Source: Pascua guehoae (Eukaryota > Basidiomycota > Tremellomycetes > Trichosporonales > Trichosporonaceae). From it: a DNA stretch of 64,000 nt. The stretch lies in assembly GCA_001600415.1 (NCBI GenBank), contig BCJX01000021.1, positions 62,001 to 126,000 of the forward strand, read 5' to 3'. The notes below the pieces were generated by a model, which saw only the letters and a list, made by a program, of their open reading frames with translations, had not been told where the DNA came from and did not search any database. Made by a program: the position numbers and the translations under genes. Positions within the stretch are counted from its first letter, which is position 1, and each line of letters starts with the position of its first letter. Positions 1 through 10,728 of the stretch are shown piece by piece.

Positions 1-748
1 CACGCCCCGTTGTTCCCGTCTCCAACTCTTCCAACATCGCCCTGCCTGGCCTCGACGTCTTCCCGTACGCGTAAGGCGAGGTGCAGACGTATGCCCGCCG
101 ACACTCTCCGTATTGAGATACTCGCACCCGTCCACTCGGCGCATCTATCCACCATGCTCACCACGGCATCCCACTCTTCCCACCGCCATGCACATCATCG
201 CCATTCTGCTCCGCATGCTTCGCCCGAACAGATCCAGATCGGCAGACCGAGCCAGAGCGGTGTACCCGCCACCATTCGACACCACACTCACAAGGGTGAC
301 AACCAACAAGTCGTGCGTCTTTCTCCTCCCCGACGTCTTTTCGAGACTGCGCACTTCGCCCAGGAGGCCCGACGCCATGGGCTCCATGTTCTTGGCCGAG
401 TTGCACCGCCCGTGCGAGAGGATCTGTCGTGTGTGGGCATACGTGCGTGTGGGATGGGCGCGGGCGCGGGCGTGAGGGCGAGGCGAGTGCGCGAGACGAA
501 TGGCGAGGGTGAAAGCACAACAGTCAGCGCTGCTCCGTATTCGGGTTTGGCGGTGTACGCACAATAACGCCAATGGGGAGCGTACTGCCCCGAATCTCCT
601 CGAGGCCGTACACGTTCACATCGAGGTCGACGAGGGGCACCACGCGCTTACTCGCCGGCGCGTGCCCGCAGATGAGCGAGGGGAAGTCGAAGACGTGTTC
701 GGGCCCCAGGGGGTGGGTCTTTTTCTGTGCCGGCTTGGGTGTGGCCAT
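1..748 (-). CDS. Alpha/beta hydrolase-like protein, 5' part (gene runs off the left edge)
   Basis: Only the N-terminal part is present. Exon 1 (748-563, 62 codons) begins MATPKPAQ and ends with a hydrophobic strand GVI. A GTGCGT donor and an ACAG acceptor remove 139 bases, and exon 2 (423-292, 44 codons) continues as ILSHGRCNSAKNMEPM and ends DLLVVTL before a GTGAGT donor at 291. The strand-then-HGR layout is the usual oxyanion-side start of alpha/beta hydrolases, and the length-conserving splice gives one clean frame. The catalytic nucleophile would lie beyond the window, so substrate and activity cannot be judged. The third exon could begin near base 25, but its acceptor was not settled. 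Start chosen at ATG 748 rather than at 865 because the upstream codons are low complexity. Family call is inference from one motif region. Confidence 0.55.
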
Positions 749-2126
749 GGTGGGAGTCGAGAGTGATGGAGGGTTACAGTGATGTGGTTGATAGTTGATG
801 TTGGAAGTTGGTCGGCGGCGGTGGTGTCGGGGTGAGATTTGGGTCGGAGGTGTGGGTTGTGTCATAGCCGGACGGGGGGCTCGGTCATGTCCGAATTGCC
901 GATGCGACTGGGCGCGCTGAGCTGTTCAACAGCGTGCAGGTCAGTCATCCTCAACCTTGCTTCCTTCATGCTTGACGGACTCAAAGGCTTGGATAATAAC
1001 CTCCTCTGACTCACTGACATTGCAAGCAGGTACCCGCTCATCGCGGCGTCACTGCAACATTCCGGCCATGGACATAGACACTGTTGCCGTTGGCATCCGA
1101 CGATCCATGGCCTCGCCAAGCAAGCAGGCAGAGAAAATGGTAACGGGCAGCGAGCACTAGCACACCGCACTTGGTTAACTCGCTCCGGGCACTTATCGGC
1201 AAGCAATACCTGATTGGCTTTCAAAGGTTCCGACACTTCGAATGCCTGCCTCCAGCGAGCGACAGCAGCGAGCAATGGTGTCCTTGCCAAGCGCTGGCTG
1301 TGCAAACAGACCTGTGCCTTCAGCAAACCACAATGTTCCCAATTCCTAACACTTTCAGCCCTCCTCCTAACCCTCGTCGAAACCTCTGCCATGGCAGCCG
1401 TGGACGTTCAATCAACCCCTACCTTCGGGTGAGGTGGTGGCAGCTATCCCGCAGCAATGTTCGCTACTTTCACCTGGACCTGCCACGGTGCCATCCCGGG
1501 TGCAGCCATTCACCACAGGCTCCCACGGCCAGATTCACGGCATTATGCTGCACCCCGCTATGCCCATGGTGAACATGATGTACTCGTTGGCAGTCTCGTC
1601 CAAGTCAACAATGTGTTCGGTGTCAGCAATACCCTATTACTGCCTAATGGGGAGAGGGGGCAGGGTGGCGACGAACGAGTATTAAGAGGTATTGATTAGT
1701 GTGCGTCGAGGCACAAGCTGTCGAGGCATCATGCTTGTCGAGGAGCAGCTCTAGTGGGTGGTCTGCGGCCAGGCCCAGGCAGCGCCCATGACAAGGGCTC
1801 TGCATGGCGTCCGAGGGGGGAGCTGCGCAGGCATAGGCGTAGAGGGCGAACGGGCGTGGGATATACATCCTGAGGGTGCAACACTTCTGGCAAGCGCTCC
1901 ATGAAGCTCATCAAGTCCGTCAGGCAGAAGGGCAGAAGCTCCCGCAGTTAGTACACTCCATTGGCATGCCCAAGGTTGGTGACAGCAACGTGCCCAGCCA
2001 TGTTTGTGAAAGTGTATGCATTGTTTTTGTTTGTGACAACTGGCGCTTCAGACAAGACAAGAAAGCGAGCCGGGTTTTAAAAATGTGCGGTACGTGATGG
2101 TGGTACTGGTGGATGGGGGGGATGAT
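749..2126. other. Intergenic, no supported gene
   Basis: Short open frames on both strands are broken by stops and have no consistent splice signals. Around 1320-1690 on the + strand there are hydrophobic and Gly/Ser stretches in shifting frames that could be a decayed gene, but no family was recognised. Confidence 0.5.
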
Positions 2127-4811
2127 TTACAACTTTGCCCGCGTGCGGACCTCGACGGCCTTGTGCTTGTCGCCGACGGCCTTGAAGTACTCGCGGACCT
2201 TTTCGCGTGCGACGTCGACGACGGCAACGTCCTCGACTGTCGAGGGGACGCTGACGTCCTTGTCAAACTCGCCCTCGCAGGCATTGTGGAGGAGGCCACG
2301 GAGGACACGGCGGAGGGTCTTGCCCGAGCGTGTCTTTGGGATCATGTTGGTGCCCTGGATGATGCCGCCGAGGGTGGCAATGGCGCCGACCTGGGAGCGG
2401 ACGAGCTGCTGGATCTCTGCGGCAATCTCTGCGTCGGGAATCACGCCCTTGGGGTGGTCGGGGACGGAGAGGGTGACGAATGCGAATGGCAGCTCGCCCT
2501 TGAGTGCGTCGGGGATGGAGACGACGCAGGCCTCGGCGACGAGCGGGTGCGAGGCGACGGCCTGCTCGATGGCTGCCGACGACAGGCGGTGGGCCGAGAC
2601 GTTGAGCACGTCGTCGCTGCGCGCCATGACGTAGACGTAGCCCTCCGAGTCAATGAAACCCGTGTCGCCCGTGTCCATAAACTTGGAGTCGAACCGCTGC
2701 AAGTAGCTGCGGTAGAAGCGGTCGTCGTCCTCCCACAGCGAGCGGAACGCGGTCGGCGGCAGCGGCAGTCCAATGACAATGTTGCCCATCTCGCCCACGG
2801 GCACCTCGATACCCTCGTCGTCAACAATCTTGACATCGTAGCCCGGCATGGCCTTGCCTGCAGAGCCAGGCTTGAGCTTGCTGATGGCATGGTGGCGCTC
2901 GGGCGAGTGGCGGCACACACCGGCGTGCGGGACAAGCGCACGCGACGTGATGGGCGAGCCGACCTCGGTCGACCACCAGTTGTCAATGACGTGCGAGTCG
3001 ATCGCGCCGTACTTGTCGAGAATCTCCTGGTAGGCCGTGATGATCGTGGGCTCGGAACGCTCGCCCGCGAGGAACAGACCACGGAGCGAGCGGAGACCGC
3101 CACGCTCGCCATACTTGCTAATGATGCGGTTGTCGGGGTCGTCGCGCTTGATGGCACGGAGCGCAGTGGGCGCACAGTACATGGTGTTGACGCGGTACTC
3201 TTCGACAATGCGCCAGAAGGCAGAGGCGTCGGGCGTGCCGACGGGCTTGCCCTCGTAGACGACGGTCGATGCGCCAGTGAGCACTGCGGGATTAGGACGT
3301 GTTCACGGAGAGAGGGGTGCGGGGGTACTTACGAGGAGCGCAGAGAATAAAGGCGTGGCCAAGAACCCATCCAATGTCGGACGCGGCGAAGAGGGTGTGG
3401 CCTGGGCCCTGGACATCAAACACCATCGAGACCGAGAGGTGGAGGCCGACAATGTGGCCGGCATTGTCACGGACGACACCCTTGGGTGCGCCAGTGGTGC
3501 CCGAGGTGTGGTTGATGTAGCAAGGGGCCGACGAGGGGATGGGGACGCATGCAGCGCGAAGGTTGCGGTCGCGTGCGCTCTCCCACATTGTCTGCCAGTC
3601 GACCTCGCCGCGCGCCGGCTCGACGGGCCACGTAAGCTGCGGGCGCTGGAAGATGACCACCTTGCTGGGCTTGTGCGTCGAGATCTTGATGGCCTCGTGG
3701 ATAAAGGTGCGGTACGCCGCGGCGGGCTTGTTGCCGTCGATACCGCACGAGGCAGTGAGGATGGCAACGGGGCGGACAGCCTCGATGCGCTGCGCCAGAG
3801 CCGGGGCCGAAAAGCCACCAAAGACCATGCAGTGGGTGGCACCCAGGCGGTTGACGGCGAGAATGCCGCTCATGGCCGCAGGGATCATGGGCACTAAGCG
3901 ACCTGTCAGTATTCATCCACAAAACATTGCCCGTTGCTGGTGACACAAAGAGATGTGCTTGTTGGGGTAAAATCGGATCGACCATTTAGCGGACGCCAAA
4001 GGCCCCGACGCACGCCCAAGCCTTGCAAGCCAGGACGCCCAAAGGAAGCCAAATGCTTCTTATCTTTCGATCATTCCTTGGGATCTTTGGTCGCGTCGCA
4101 CGTGTCGCACGTGCTGAAAGAAAGAAACAACAACAACAAAGACTCGCGCCACTCACTGTACATGAGAACGACGTCACCCTTCTTGACACCCTGCTCGCGG
4201 AGCGCGCCGGCGAGGACCTCGATCTCATCGTAGAGCTTGCGGTAGGTGATGGTCTTCTTGGTCTTGGTGACGGGCGAGTCATAGTAGATGGCGACATTGT
4301 TACCGCGGCCAGCCTTTACGTGGCGGTCGACCATGTTGTAGCATGTCGAGATCTCGCCTCCGGGGAACCACTCCCAGGTGGGGTGGGTGACGCCGGCGGG
4401 GGTGGTGCGCTCCGAGAGCTTGAGCATGCGCTTGGGCTTGCGGTGCCAGTGGAGCTGGTCGGCCTGGTGCTGCCAGAACGTCTCCGGGTCGTCGAGCGAC
4501 ATGCGGTGGATCTCATCCTGAAGGGGGCCGCTGGGGAGCATGGTGAAGGTTGTCGATATCGCTGGGTGGGGGTGGTCGTGAACAAAGGCTGCAGGGGCTG
4601 GAGCGGTAGGCGTGGCAGTAGCGACGCTGCGGGGCACAATGTGGGGTAGTGGGGCGGTGGTGGTGGGACGGCGCGAACTACTACTACTCAAGAGTGCTGG
4701 TGGCTGCGATGAAACGTCGGCTCTGGACGATGCTGCTCTGTTGTTGTTGCCCACGAGATGAGCGAGACTAGCGAAGACTTGGCGTGCGCGAGGGGGTGCG
4801 CGGATCAGCAT
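2127..4811 (-). CDS. Short-chain acyl-CoA synthetase, ACSS3/propionyl-CoA synthetase type
   Basis: AMP-forming ligase that activates acetate or propionate to the CoA thioester through an acyl-adenylate. Three exons (4811-4157, 3893-3333, 3283-2127) join in phase to 790 residues. Visible are the ATP/AMP loop HTSGTTGAPKG (about residue 347), NWWSTEVGSP, the GDTGFIDSEGYVYVMARSDD core and the C-terminal catalytic-lysine motif PKTRSGKTLRR, in family order. The sequence around VVLMYMPMIPAA supports the first splice. The first 35 residues are rich in Arg and Ala without acids, like a mitochondrial presequence, while the last three residues are AKL, a peroxisomal PTS1. An in-frame Met91 (4541) right before the ACS_N-like region could start a peroxisomal form. 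Substrate choice between propionate and acetate is inference. The 263-base first intron is long for this window. Confidence 0.9.
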
Positions 4812-7103
4812 GGCATCGAGGTGGCTTATGAGGAATCCAGATGGGGCGGCGCGATGGCCAGCAAAGTGGCTAGCGACCTAGTACGAATGGCTAGTGGCTT
4901 GGTGGGCGGATGGAGGCAATGGCAAACGGCGGCGGCCAACAATGTGATGAAACAGCCCACCTACCCCCCCACACCCGGTGGAATAGACGAGATGCCTTGG
5001 TACCCAGCACCCCGTACCCATTGCCCCGCCATCCGCCCGCTCACCCACCACCCCCACCTCGCACCGATCGCACCGGTTCATTCATTCATCCTTGGCTCGG
5101 CTAAGTCTAGCCGATTGGTATACTCTTTGCTCTTTGTTTGTGGTCGTCAGCTCATCCATCACATCACATGCCTCACTCACAGACGGGGGTTGGGTACCAC
5201 GTCCCAAAGACGAGACGCGTGCCCTCGAGGCTCGTCACTTTGGTCAAACATGTGGGCCCGGTTTTCCCGTGCTGTCGCCGCCACTCACCCCCATGGGGCC
5301 AAAGGGCCCTCAGGGACACATCACGACGAGCGGCCCAAATGCGGCTCTTAGAGCGGGGTAGCCCACCAAAAACCCACACACAGGGGCTTTGATCACAGGG
5401 TCAACAGGCAAAGGGGCTCGGCCAAGGCCGATAATGAGCCCCGAGGGGCAACAATCTGCCCTCCCCTCACAACCGCGGCTGCCCCCCTCCTCTCCTCTCC
5501 TCTGCTCTGCCGAAAGAGTTGACCTGCTGACCTCATGTCCTCATGCATACTGAAAGAAACTGGTGAGGGCACTCCCGTCGTCGGGCCTCTGCAGGTGTAC
5601 AGAGTACTAGCTCCCAAAGTGCGAACATGGACCTGCCAAGGAATCTTGAGCCACATTTGGCGCGTGAAGCGAGCGTGACAGGGAGGAGAGGGCATGCCGG
5701 TATCGCTCTGCCCTTGTCAATCTCCACGCTCAGCCCGAAGTTTGTCGATTGGCGTCGCAGCCTGAGTCAGCCGGGGCCAAGGCAAGAACAGGCGAGGTCG
5801 GTCATGTTCCGGGAGGCGCTGGCGGCGGTATGAACCTGGACACGTGTGGGGGCCCGAGTGTCTCTCCACATCTTCCAAATGGACCGAAACAGATCGCCCC
5901 GGTGCCCGGTGCCCAGCCCAGAACAAAAAAAAATCACCCACTCAAGTGTGAGCGAAGAGCAGAAGCTTGGAACTGAGCGTCATGCACAGACTCGGAGCGA
6001 CCGGTGGACTGTGTTATCCCGACACCTTGAGACGGACCAACGTTTTGTCCAGTCAATCCAATCGGTCAGTGCATTTGTATTGAACCGGGTAGTGGTTGGT
6101 GGTCACAGTGCTAGTCGCTGGAGCATGGAAGAGCGGGCAGGCACACGGCAAGGGGCAAAGGGGCCCAGGTAGTGAGCGCGGCACCCCAATGCGCTGGTTG
6201 AATATGAACAAAGGCTGTAGCTGGCATGCGGCGGGCACTGCTGTTGCCGCGTTGTAGTCTGCCGACATGCCGAGGTCGGCAAATACCTCGCGCCTCGTGG
6301 CTTTGTGGCTGCTCGGCATGCTCTGCATGTTCTGCATGCTCTGCATGCTCTGCATGCTCTGTACATTCAGCGTGCTCTGCAAGGCATGCCAGGACATTCG
6401 CTTGCATTGCGATTAGCTCTGGTGATCTCGTGCCTGGGACCTAATTTGGTCCCCGCACCCACAAACTTTGCGACCCATGCAGACACAACTGGCATTGAGA
6501 GGCAGGAATAGTCGACGAGTAGCTAGTGGCAAGCGGACACGACGGTCCGCAGCCATGCCAGCGGTCTTGAACAGGATGGCAAGACATGTCAGTCGCCGAC
6601 GGTTTGGCGGCGTAATACAGCAGAGAATCGAGGCGAGGGCCCATGCTCTCCGGGTACAGTACGGCGTATCTCGTTCGCAACAATGCGAGGATTCAAGATG
6701 GTTGGAGGCTGGTCGGAGAACGAGTAGAGTGGTGCAGAATGTACCGGTCCAGTGTTGGATTGAGTGAATGGTGCGACGTGAGCACTGACCTGGTGTGGGT
6801 TGCCCCTTGATGACCTCCACCTCTTTGGGAGGTGGTGGAATTCTGCCACCGGACCGTTGGGCAGAGCGTTTTCGCCGCCGTCGTTATCCAAAACCAGCAT
6901 ACAGGGCAGAAGGGTAACCGGTGTGCACGGTGGGACAGTGGGGACGCCAAGACGGGTGGTGATGAGCAACGGTCGGTCGGCCGCCACGCCTCCACTCTGT
7001 CCAACTCCCACGTGTTGCCACATACGCGGCGTTATAGCCCGACACGATAATCCCTAAATACGCCAATTCGACCATGATAAAACTGTCCACGCCCCCCGTT
7101 TAT
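4812..7103. other. Long intergenic stretch, no supported gene
   Basis: About 2.3 kb with no frame that joins into a convincing protein on either strand. It contains the promoter side of the acyl-CoA synthetase and one short tandem repeat (listed separately). Open frames near 6400-7020 are short, overlap one another and show no family signal. Confidence 0.5.
6316..6360. repeat. Five copies of a 9-bp tandem repeat
   Basis: GCATGCTCT is repeated five times head to tail; the second copy has one change (GCATGTTCT). It reads as an EHA tripeptide repeat on the minus strand, but the surrounding frame is not gene-like. Confidence 0.85.
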
Positions 7104-7350
7104 ATCCTCTCTGGCCTCTTTTGGCTAAGATCATGTGTAGTATCTGTTCTTACGTAATTGAGATTACGTACAACCCTACGGGGTTCAATCTCATAAAATC
7201 TTTCCTCGCCCGAGTCACCTCTATGGCTTGCCACAAGTGATCTCACGATGTCGCCGGCCTTACACCACCGCCTTCTGATGTCAGGGTACCACCACATTAC
7301 CTTTTTGCTTCTTGTCGACGACGTAAATGGTCGTCGTTAGTATCCTTCTT
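7104..7350 (+). ncRNA. U2 spliceosomal snRNA (5' domain certain, 3' end uncertain)
   Basis: From 7104 the strand reads ATCCTCTCTGGCC, then TTTTGGCTAAGATCATGTGT and AGTATCTGTTCTTA, which is nearly the universal 5' domain of U2 snRNA, including stem-loop I and the GTAGTA branch-site recognition element (about 7137-7142). Next comes a perfect stem ACGTAAT/ATTACGT in the position of stem-loop IIa and AACCC/GGGGTT in the position of IIb. U2 pairs with the intron branch point in the nucleus. The expected Sm site just after stem II is not clear (CATAAAATCTTTCC there). A T-rich ACCTTTTTGC near 7300 followed by a perfect CGACGAC/GTCGTCG hairpin is one candidate for the Sm site plus 3' stem. The end coordinate is therefore a guess; an internal intron or a divergent long U2 are both possible. 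Confidence 0.8.
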
Positions 7351-8403
7351 CTATCAAACCACGGTATGCGTAAAGTGTGCCCTCGCCGTGAGTCGAATGC
7401 AAGACAAGTCTGACCTACCTGACCTCGCTTTACATTCCACAACTCCACACAAGCCCCACAACACACATTGCCCCCTTGTCTGGCCACTCTGACGCGTTGG
7501 ACACGGGCGTCGGAGAGCCCCTTGTCCTTGCCCTCAGCTGGCGATCAAGCAGCCTCGAGCTCCGTACTGCAAACCCACTACATTGGAAGACGAGAAGCGC
7601 TGGCAGCTCGTCTTCCTGTCAGGGCCCGGCGAGGGTTCGGTATCGCCTCACCAACAGGCTAAAGAGCGAGCGGCAACATAGCCCCGCCTCGTACCTCGTT
7701 CTAATTTGTACTGGGGGCCTATTGTGAGAAATACTACTAATGTCAATACTCGCCGGGCATCCTGGCCCAGTGACGAATAAACCCATTCCTTGACAGTGGG
7801 GTGCTGTGGGGGGCCTAGTGCAATCGACACATCGCCGCACACGCCGCAAGAACGTTTCGCTGTTCTCGCAGTCTCACAAGCGCATCGTATACATTATAAA
7901 CCTCATTGTGTTCTACAGAAGGGCTCGTCTCGTCTCTCTCTACAGAGGTCAGCATTGACCTTTTGGCCAGCTCGAATGGTAGCTCACCAGGTCCGCAAAC
8001 GTCGAGGGCGGAGGCTAGTTTTGCTTCAAGATGGCCCCATTGCTGGACAGGTTTAGTCATCAACCCTGCATGGGACAGCCTTCGCACCTACCTGGACAGT
8101 CCGTGCGCGGTAGCACCAGGAATGGCAGTCGCGATGCTCCAGGAAGACTCCGATGGCTCCAAGAGCTTGTGGGTCTCTGACCAGCCGCGGGTTCAATATA
8201 TCTACCCTCACCCACGCTTGGTGTCGGGACGGCGCCGTCACTGGAGCCTTGTCAGTTGTCACCATAAACATGCAGTTGGTGACCCTTACGCACATCCAAG
8301 CCTCCTGCGCAGCGGCAGCAGGCACCGGATTCACGTGAGCGTTGTGTGAACCGTACGAGGGTCGCTGGCTTGGCACATTCGGTGGGCGTGGCCTGTTGCA
8401 ATG
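7351..8403. other. Intergenic, no supported gene
   Basis: No frame with coding character. It separates the U2 gene from the 3' end of the minus-strand orphan gene. Confidence 0.45.
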
Positions 8404-9267
8404 TTAGTGGGTTGGTGGGTTCACAAGACAGTATCCCGCCCCCACGGCCACGTACAGATAATCTTTAACGATCGGCCCGGCCCCGGAGCCAGGCCAGGGG
8501 GCGCGATATAAGGCTAGGGAGAAGAATGCGACAGGCCTGGACGTCTCGACAGCCTTAGTATGCTGATGGCGGGACATGTAGTATTGGAAGAGTTTATCAT
8601 CCAATTTATCCTGAAGTTCCTTCTGCAGTTCCTTGAAGAAGGGATCCGGGTTTTCATGACGCCCATGTCTCCGCTGACTTTCAGCCGTGTTGTACCGTGC
8701 CAGGGCGTCCTGAGCTTTGTCCTTGTCCGCGCAAGCGATGTCGTGCTTCTCCTTGAGTGCAGAGGTCATCTCCACCCAGTGGTCATTGGATTTATCCTTG
8801 TTATACAAGTCGTAATTCCCGTCGCCTCCGTTGGAATACCGGTCGAGGACGCATATGTCGGCCAAGCGCGTAAACTCCTCCCACGTGTAGCCGAAGCAGT
8901 ATCCGGACGCGTGTACCGTGCCCTCGAGCGCAGGCCCGATTTCGTAACTCCGCCCCCGTATCCCACCGTCCACGAGCGCACCGATGCGTACGAGCTCTTG
9001 GATGGCCCACTCTTTAAAGAGGGGGATGATTTCCGAGCCCGGCTTGTTCTCCAACGCCATCGTCGCCGCCAAGCTTTGGTAGATGCGAATTATGCGGGTC
9101 GATAGCTCGCTAATGTACAGCATTACGTCCCAAGGGCCATCGCTATCAGGGTGCGGGGGTTTCCCAAAGAAGGCTCCAAAGAAATCTGGCGCGGGATGGG
9201 AAGCGGGGTGCGGCAAGTGCCACTCTTGCTCGTCGCGCTCTTCTGCGTTGAGATAATCACTCATCAT
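8404..9267 (-). CDS. Hypothetical protein, 287 aa, single exon
   Basis: Uninterrupted frame with coding-like composition from MMSDYLNAEERDEQ to a stop at 8404. I do not recognise a family. The middle contains aromatic and charged segments (FFGAFFGKPPHPDSDGPWD, GYTWEEFTRLADICVLDRYS), and the C-terminal third is a charged helix-prone stretch (KEKHDIACADKDKAQDALARY, then FFKELQKELQDKLDDKL) that could form a coiled coil. No signal peptide or clear membrane helix. The start was placed at 9267 because the upstream in-frame extension to 9462 is proline-rich low complexity that looks like promoter sequence. Met67 of that extension (9264) is an equally possible start. It may be a lineage-specific orphan. 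Confidence 0.6.
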   Translation of the reverse strand: MMSDYLNAEERDEQEWHLPHPASHPAPDFFGAFFGKPPHPDSDGPWDVMLYISELSTRIIRIYQSLAATMALENKPGSEIIPLFKEWAIQELVRIGALVDGGIRGRSYEIGPALEGTVHASGYCFGYTWEEFTRLADICVLDRYSNGGDGNYDLYNKDKSNDHWVEMTSALKEKHDIACADKDKAQDALARYNTAESQRRHGRHENPDPFFKELQKELQDKLDDKLFQYYMSRHQHTKAVETSRPVAFFSLALYRAPWPGSGAGPIVKDYLYVAVGAGYCLVNPPTH

Positions 9268-10634
9268 CCTGCTGTGCACGTATCGTGATGCTGAACGGAG
9301 GGACCAAAGGTGGAGGGAGAGTGCGCGAGTAGAACGAATTGAAAGCAAAGGGTAATGGCGAGGCGAGCTGGCGGGGAGGGAGGAAGGGAAGGTGGGTGAA
9401 GACGGGGGGGGGGGTGGCGGGAGAGGGAGAGGGGGAAGATGTGTGATTGAGTAGGAGGCCAAGTGAGTGTTGTGACAGTTGTGACGAGCAAGGAAGGATC
9501 GGGATGGGTGTCATTTATGGGTGGCCGGTGGCCATGGGTGGGCCAGGCATCCCAGGAATCCCAGGCATGGCGGACATGGCGACATGGGGACATGGGTGCG
9601 CATGGACGAGTAAAGGGATGTCACGCGGGCACAGCCTTCGAGGAGACAGAGGGAACCGGGACGGGTGGGTGGGTGGAGGTGCCTGGTCTCAGTCTTTTGG
9701 GACGCCAAGCTGGCGCTCGTGCTCATGTCCTCATGTCGTGCGCAGCTCGCAGCTCGCAGCGCCCAGTGCGTCCCACAACAGAAGTGAGGAGGTGCTAGCG
9801 CACCAGAGATGCTGTGCTCGTGCTGTGCTCGTGCTGTGCTCATGCTGCACATGCTCTGATCTCATAGTCTTCGTCTTTGGGCCATTGCGGCACAGCCCTT
9901 GTCATCAGAGTCTGTGAGTTCTGGCGGCGTCACGCGTCTGCCCAGATGGCCTGCCAGCGAGTACGGAGTACGAGGGTACTGATTCCGATCGTACAGAGAG
10001 AGTCATTTAGTCCAGACCTTTCGTTTCGCAGATCAGCAGTTCCTTTAATTAATTTAATTACTCCCAGACGCGCAGGCAATCAGAACCAGAGCGGCAGGGA
10101 CCAGCGGCTCTGCAAGCGAGAGACAGATGGTAAACACGACCATGGCTTTGCTTAATTCCTTTGCTATTCCCAACCGAGTACAGTATACACTGAAAAGCGA
10201 GATGGGAACATGGGCACCGTGGCATCTTGAGTGTCTGAGTGTGTTCGGTAGTGACATAAAGGCCTGGATGCCTTTGCCAGCTGTCAGATACACTTCCAAA
10301 GACTCCCACTACATGAAAGCAGGTCCCATGGTGCATGCTGCAACTTATCGATTTATCATTCCTGCTTTGTACACACCCCAGGCAGTTGATCACCGTTGGC
10401 AGAGACACGCCAGACAAGGGAGGAGCCGACTCAGAGTGAGATTAACGCTCCTCACCTCTGGTTTCCAATTTCAACATTGCATGTGTCGACATGCCACCAA
10501 GTGTTCTGCAGGGCCATCCCCCCTCAACACCGCCGACAGGCCAGAATCGGGAGCACTCGAGAATCAACCCGCCTGTGAATGTGACAATGCTACAAGGCTG
10601 GGCCGCTCGGGCCATGACATTTTAACATCCATAA
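9268..10634. other. Intergenic, no supported gene
   Basis: Contains a G/C-rich imperfect repeat area near 9530-9600 (GGCATCCCAGGAATCCCAGG-like) and an AT-rich patch near 10045-10062. No convincing gene on either strand. Confidence 0.45.
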
Positions 10635-10715
10635 GGCAACGTGGCGGAGTGGTTAACGCGGTTGACTCGAAATCAACTTCCTTCGGGAGCACATGTTCGA
10701 ATCATGTCGTTGTCG
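10635..10715 (+). tRNA. tRNA-Ser (anticodon CGA), intronless
   Basis: A full type II cloverleaf can be drawn: acceptor GGCAACG pairs with CGTTGTC plus discriminator G; the D arm includes GGCGGAGTGGTTAACGC; anticodon stem GTTGA/TCAAC holds loop CTCGAAA with anticodon CGA; a serine-type long variable arm (TTCCTTCGGGAGC) follows; the T arm is ACATG-TTCGAAT-CATGT. Internal promoter boxes are A (TGGCGGAGTGG, 10642) and B (GTTCGAATC, 10695). CCA is not encoded, as expected in a eukaryote. It decodes UCG codons. Confidence 0.95.
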
Positions 10716-10722
10716 TTATATC

Positions 10723-10728
10723 TTTTTT
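10723..10728 (+). terminator. RNA polymerase III terminator of tRNA-Ser
   Basis: A run of six T residues begins eight bases after the tRNA 3' end, the usual Pol III stop signal. Confidence 0.8.

Noticed and set aside
862..1392. 176-residue minus-strand frame
   Set aside because: No splice partners, no motif, Cys/Arg/Ser-rich random composition.
2085..3350. 421-residue + strand open frame
   Set aside because: It is the antisense shadow of the acyl-CoA synthetase exon; GC-rich third positions keep the opposite frame open. Composition (Val/Asp/Arg/Gly rich) is typical of shadows.
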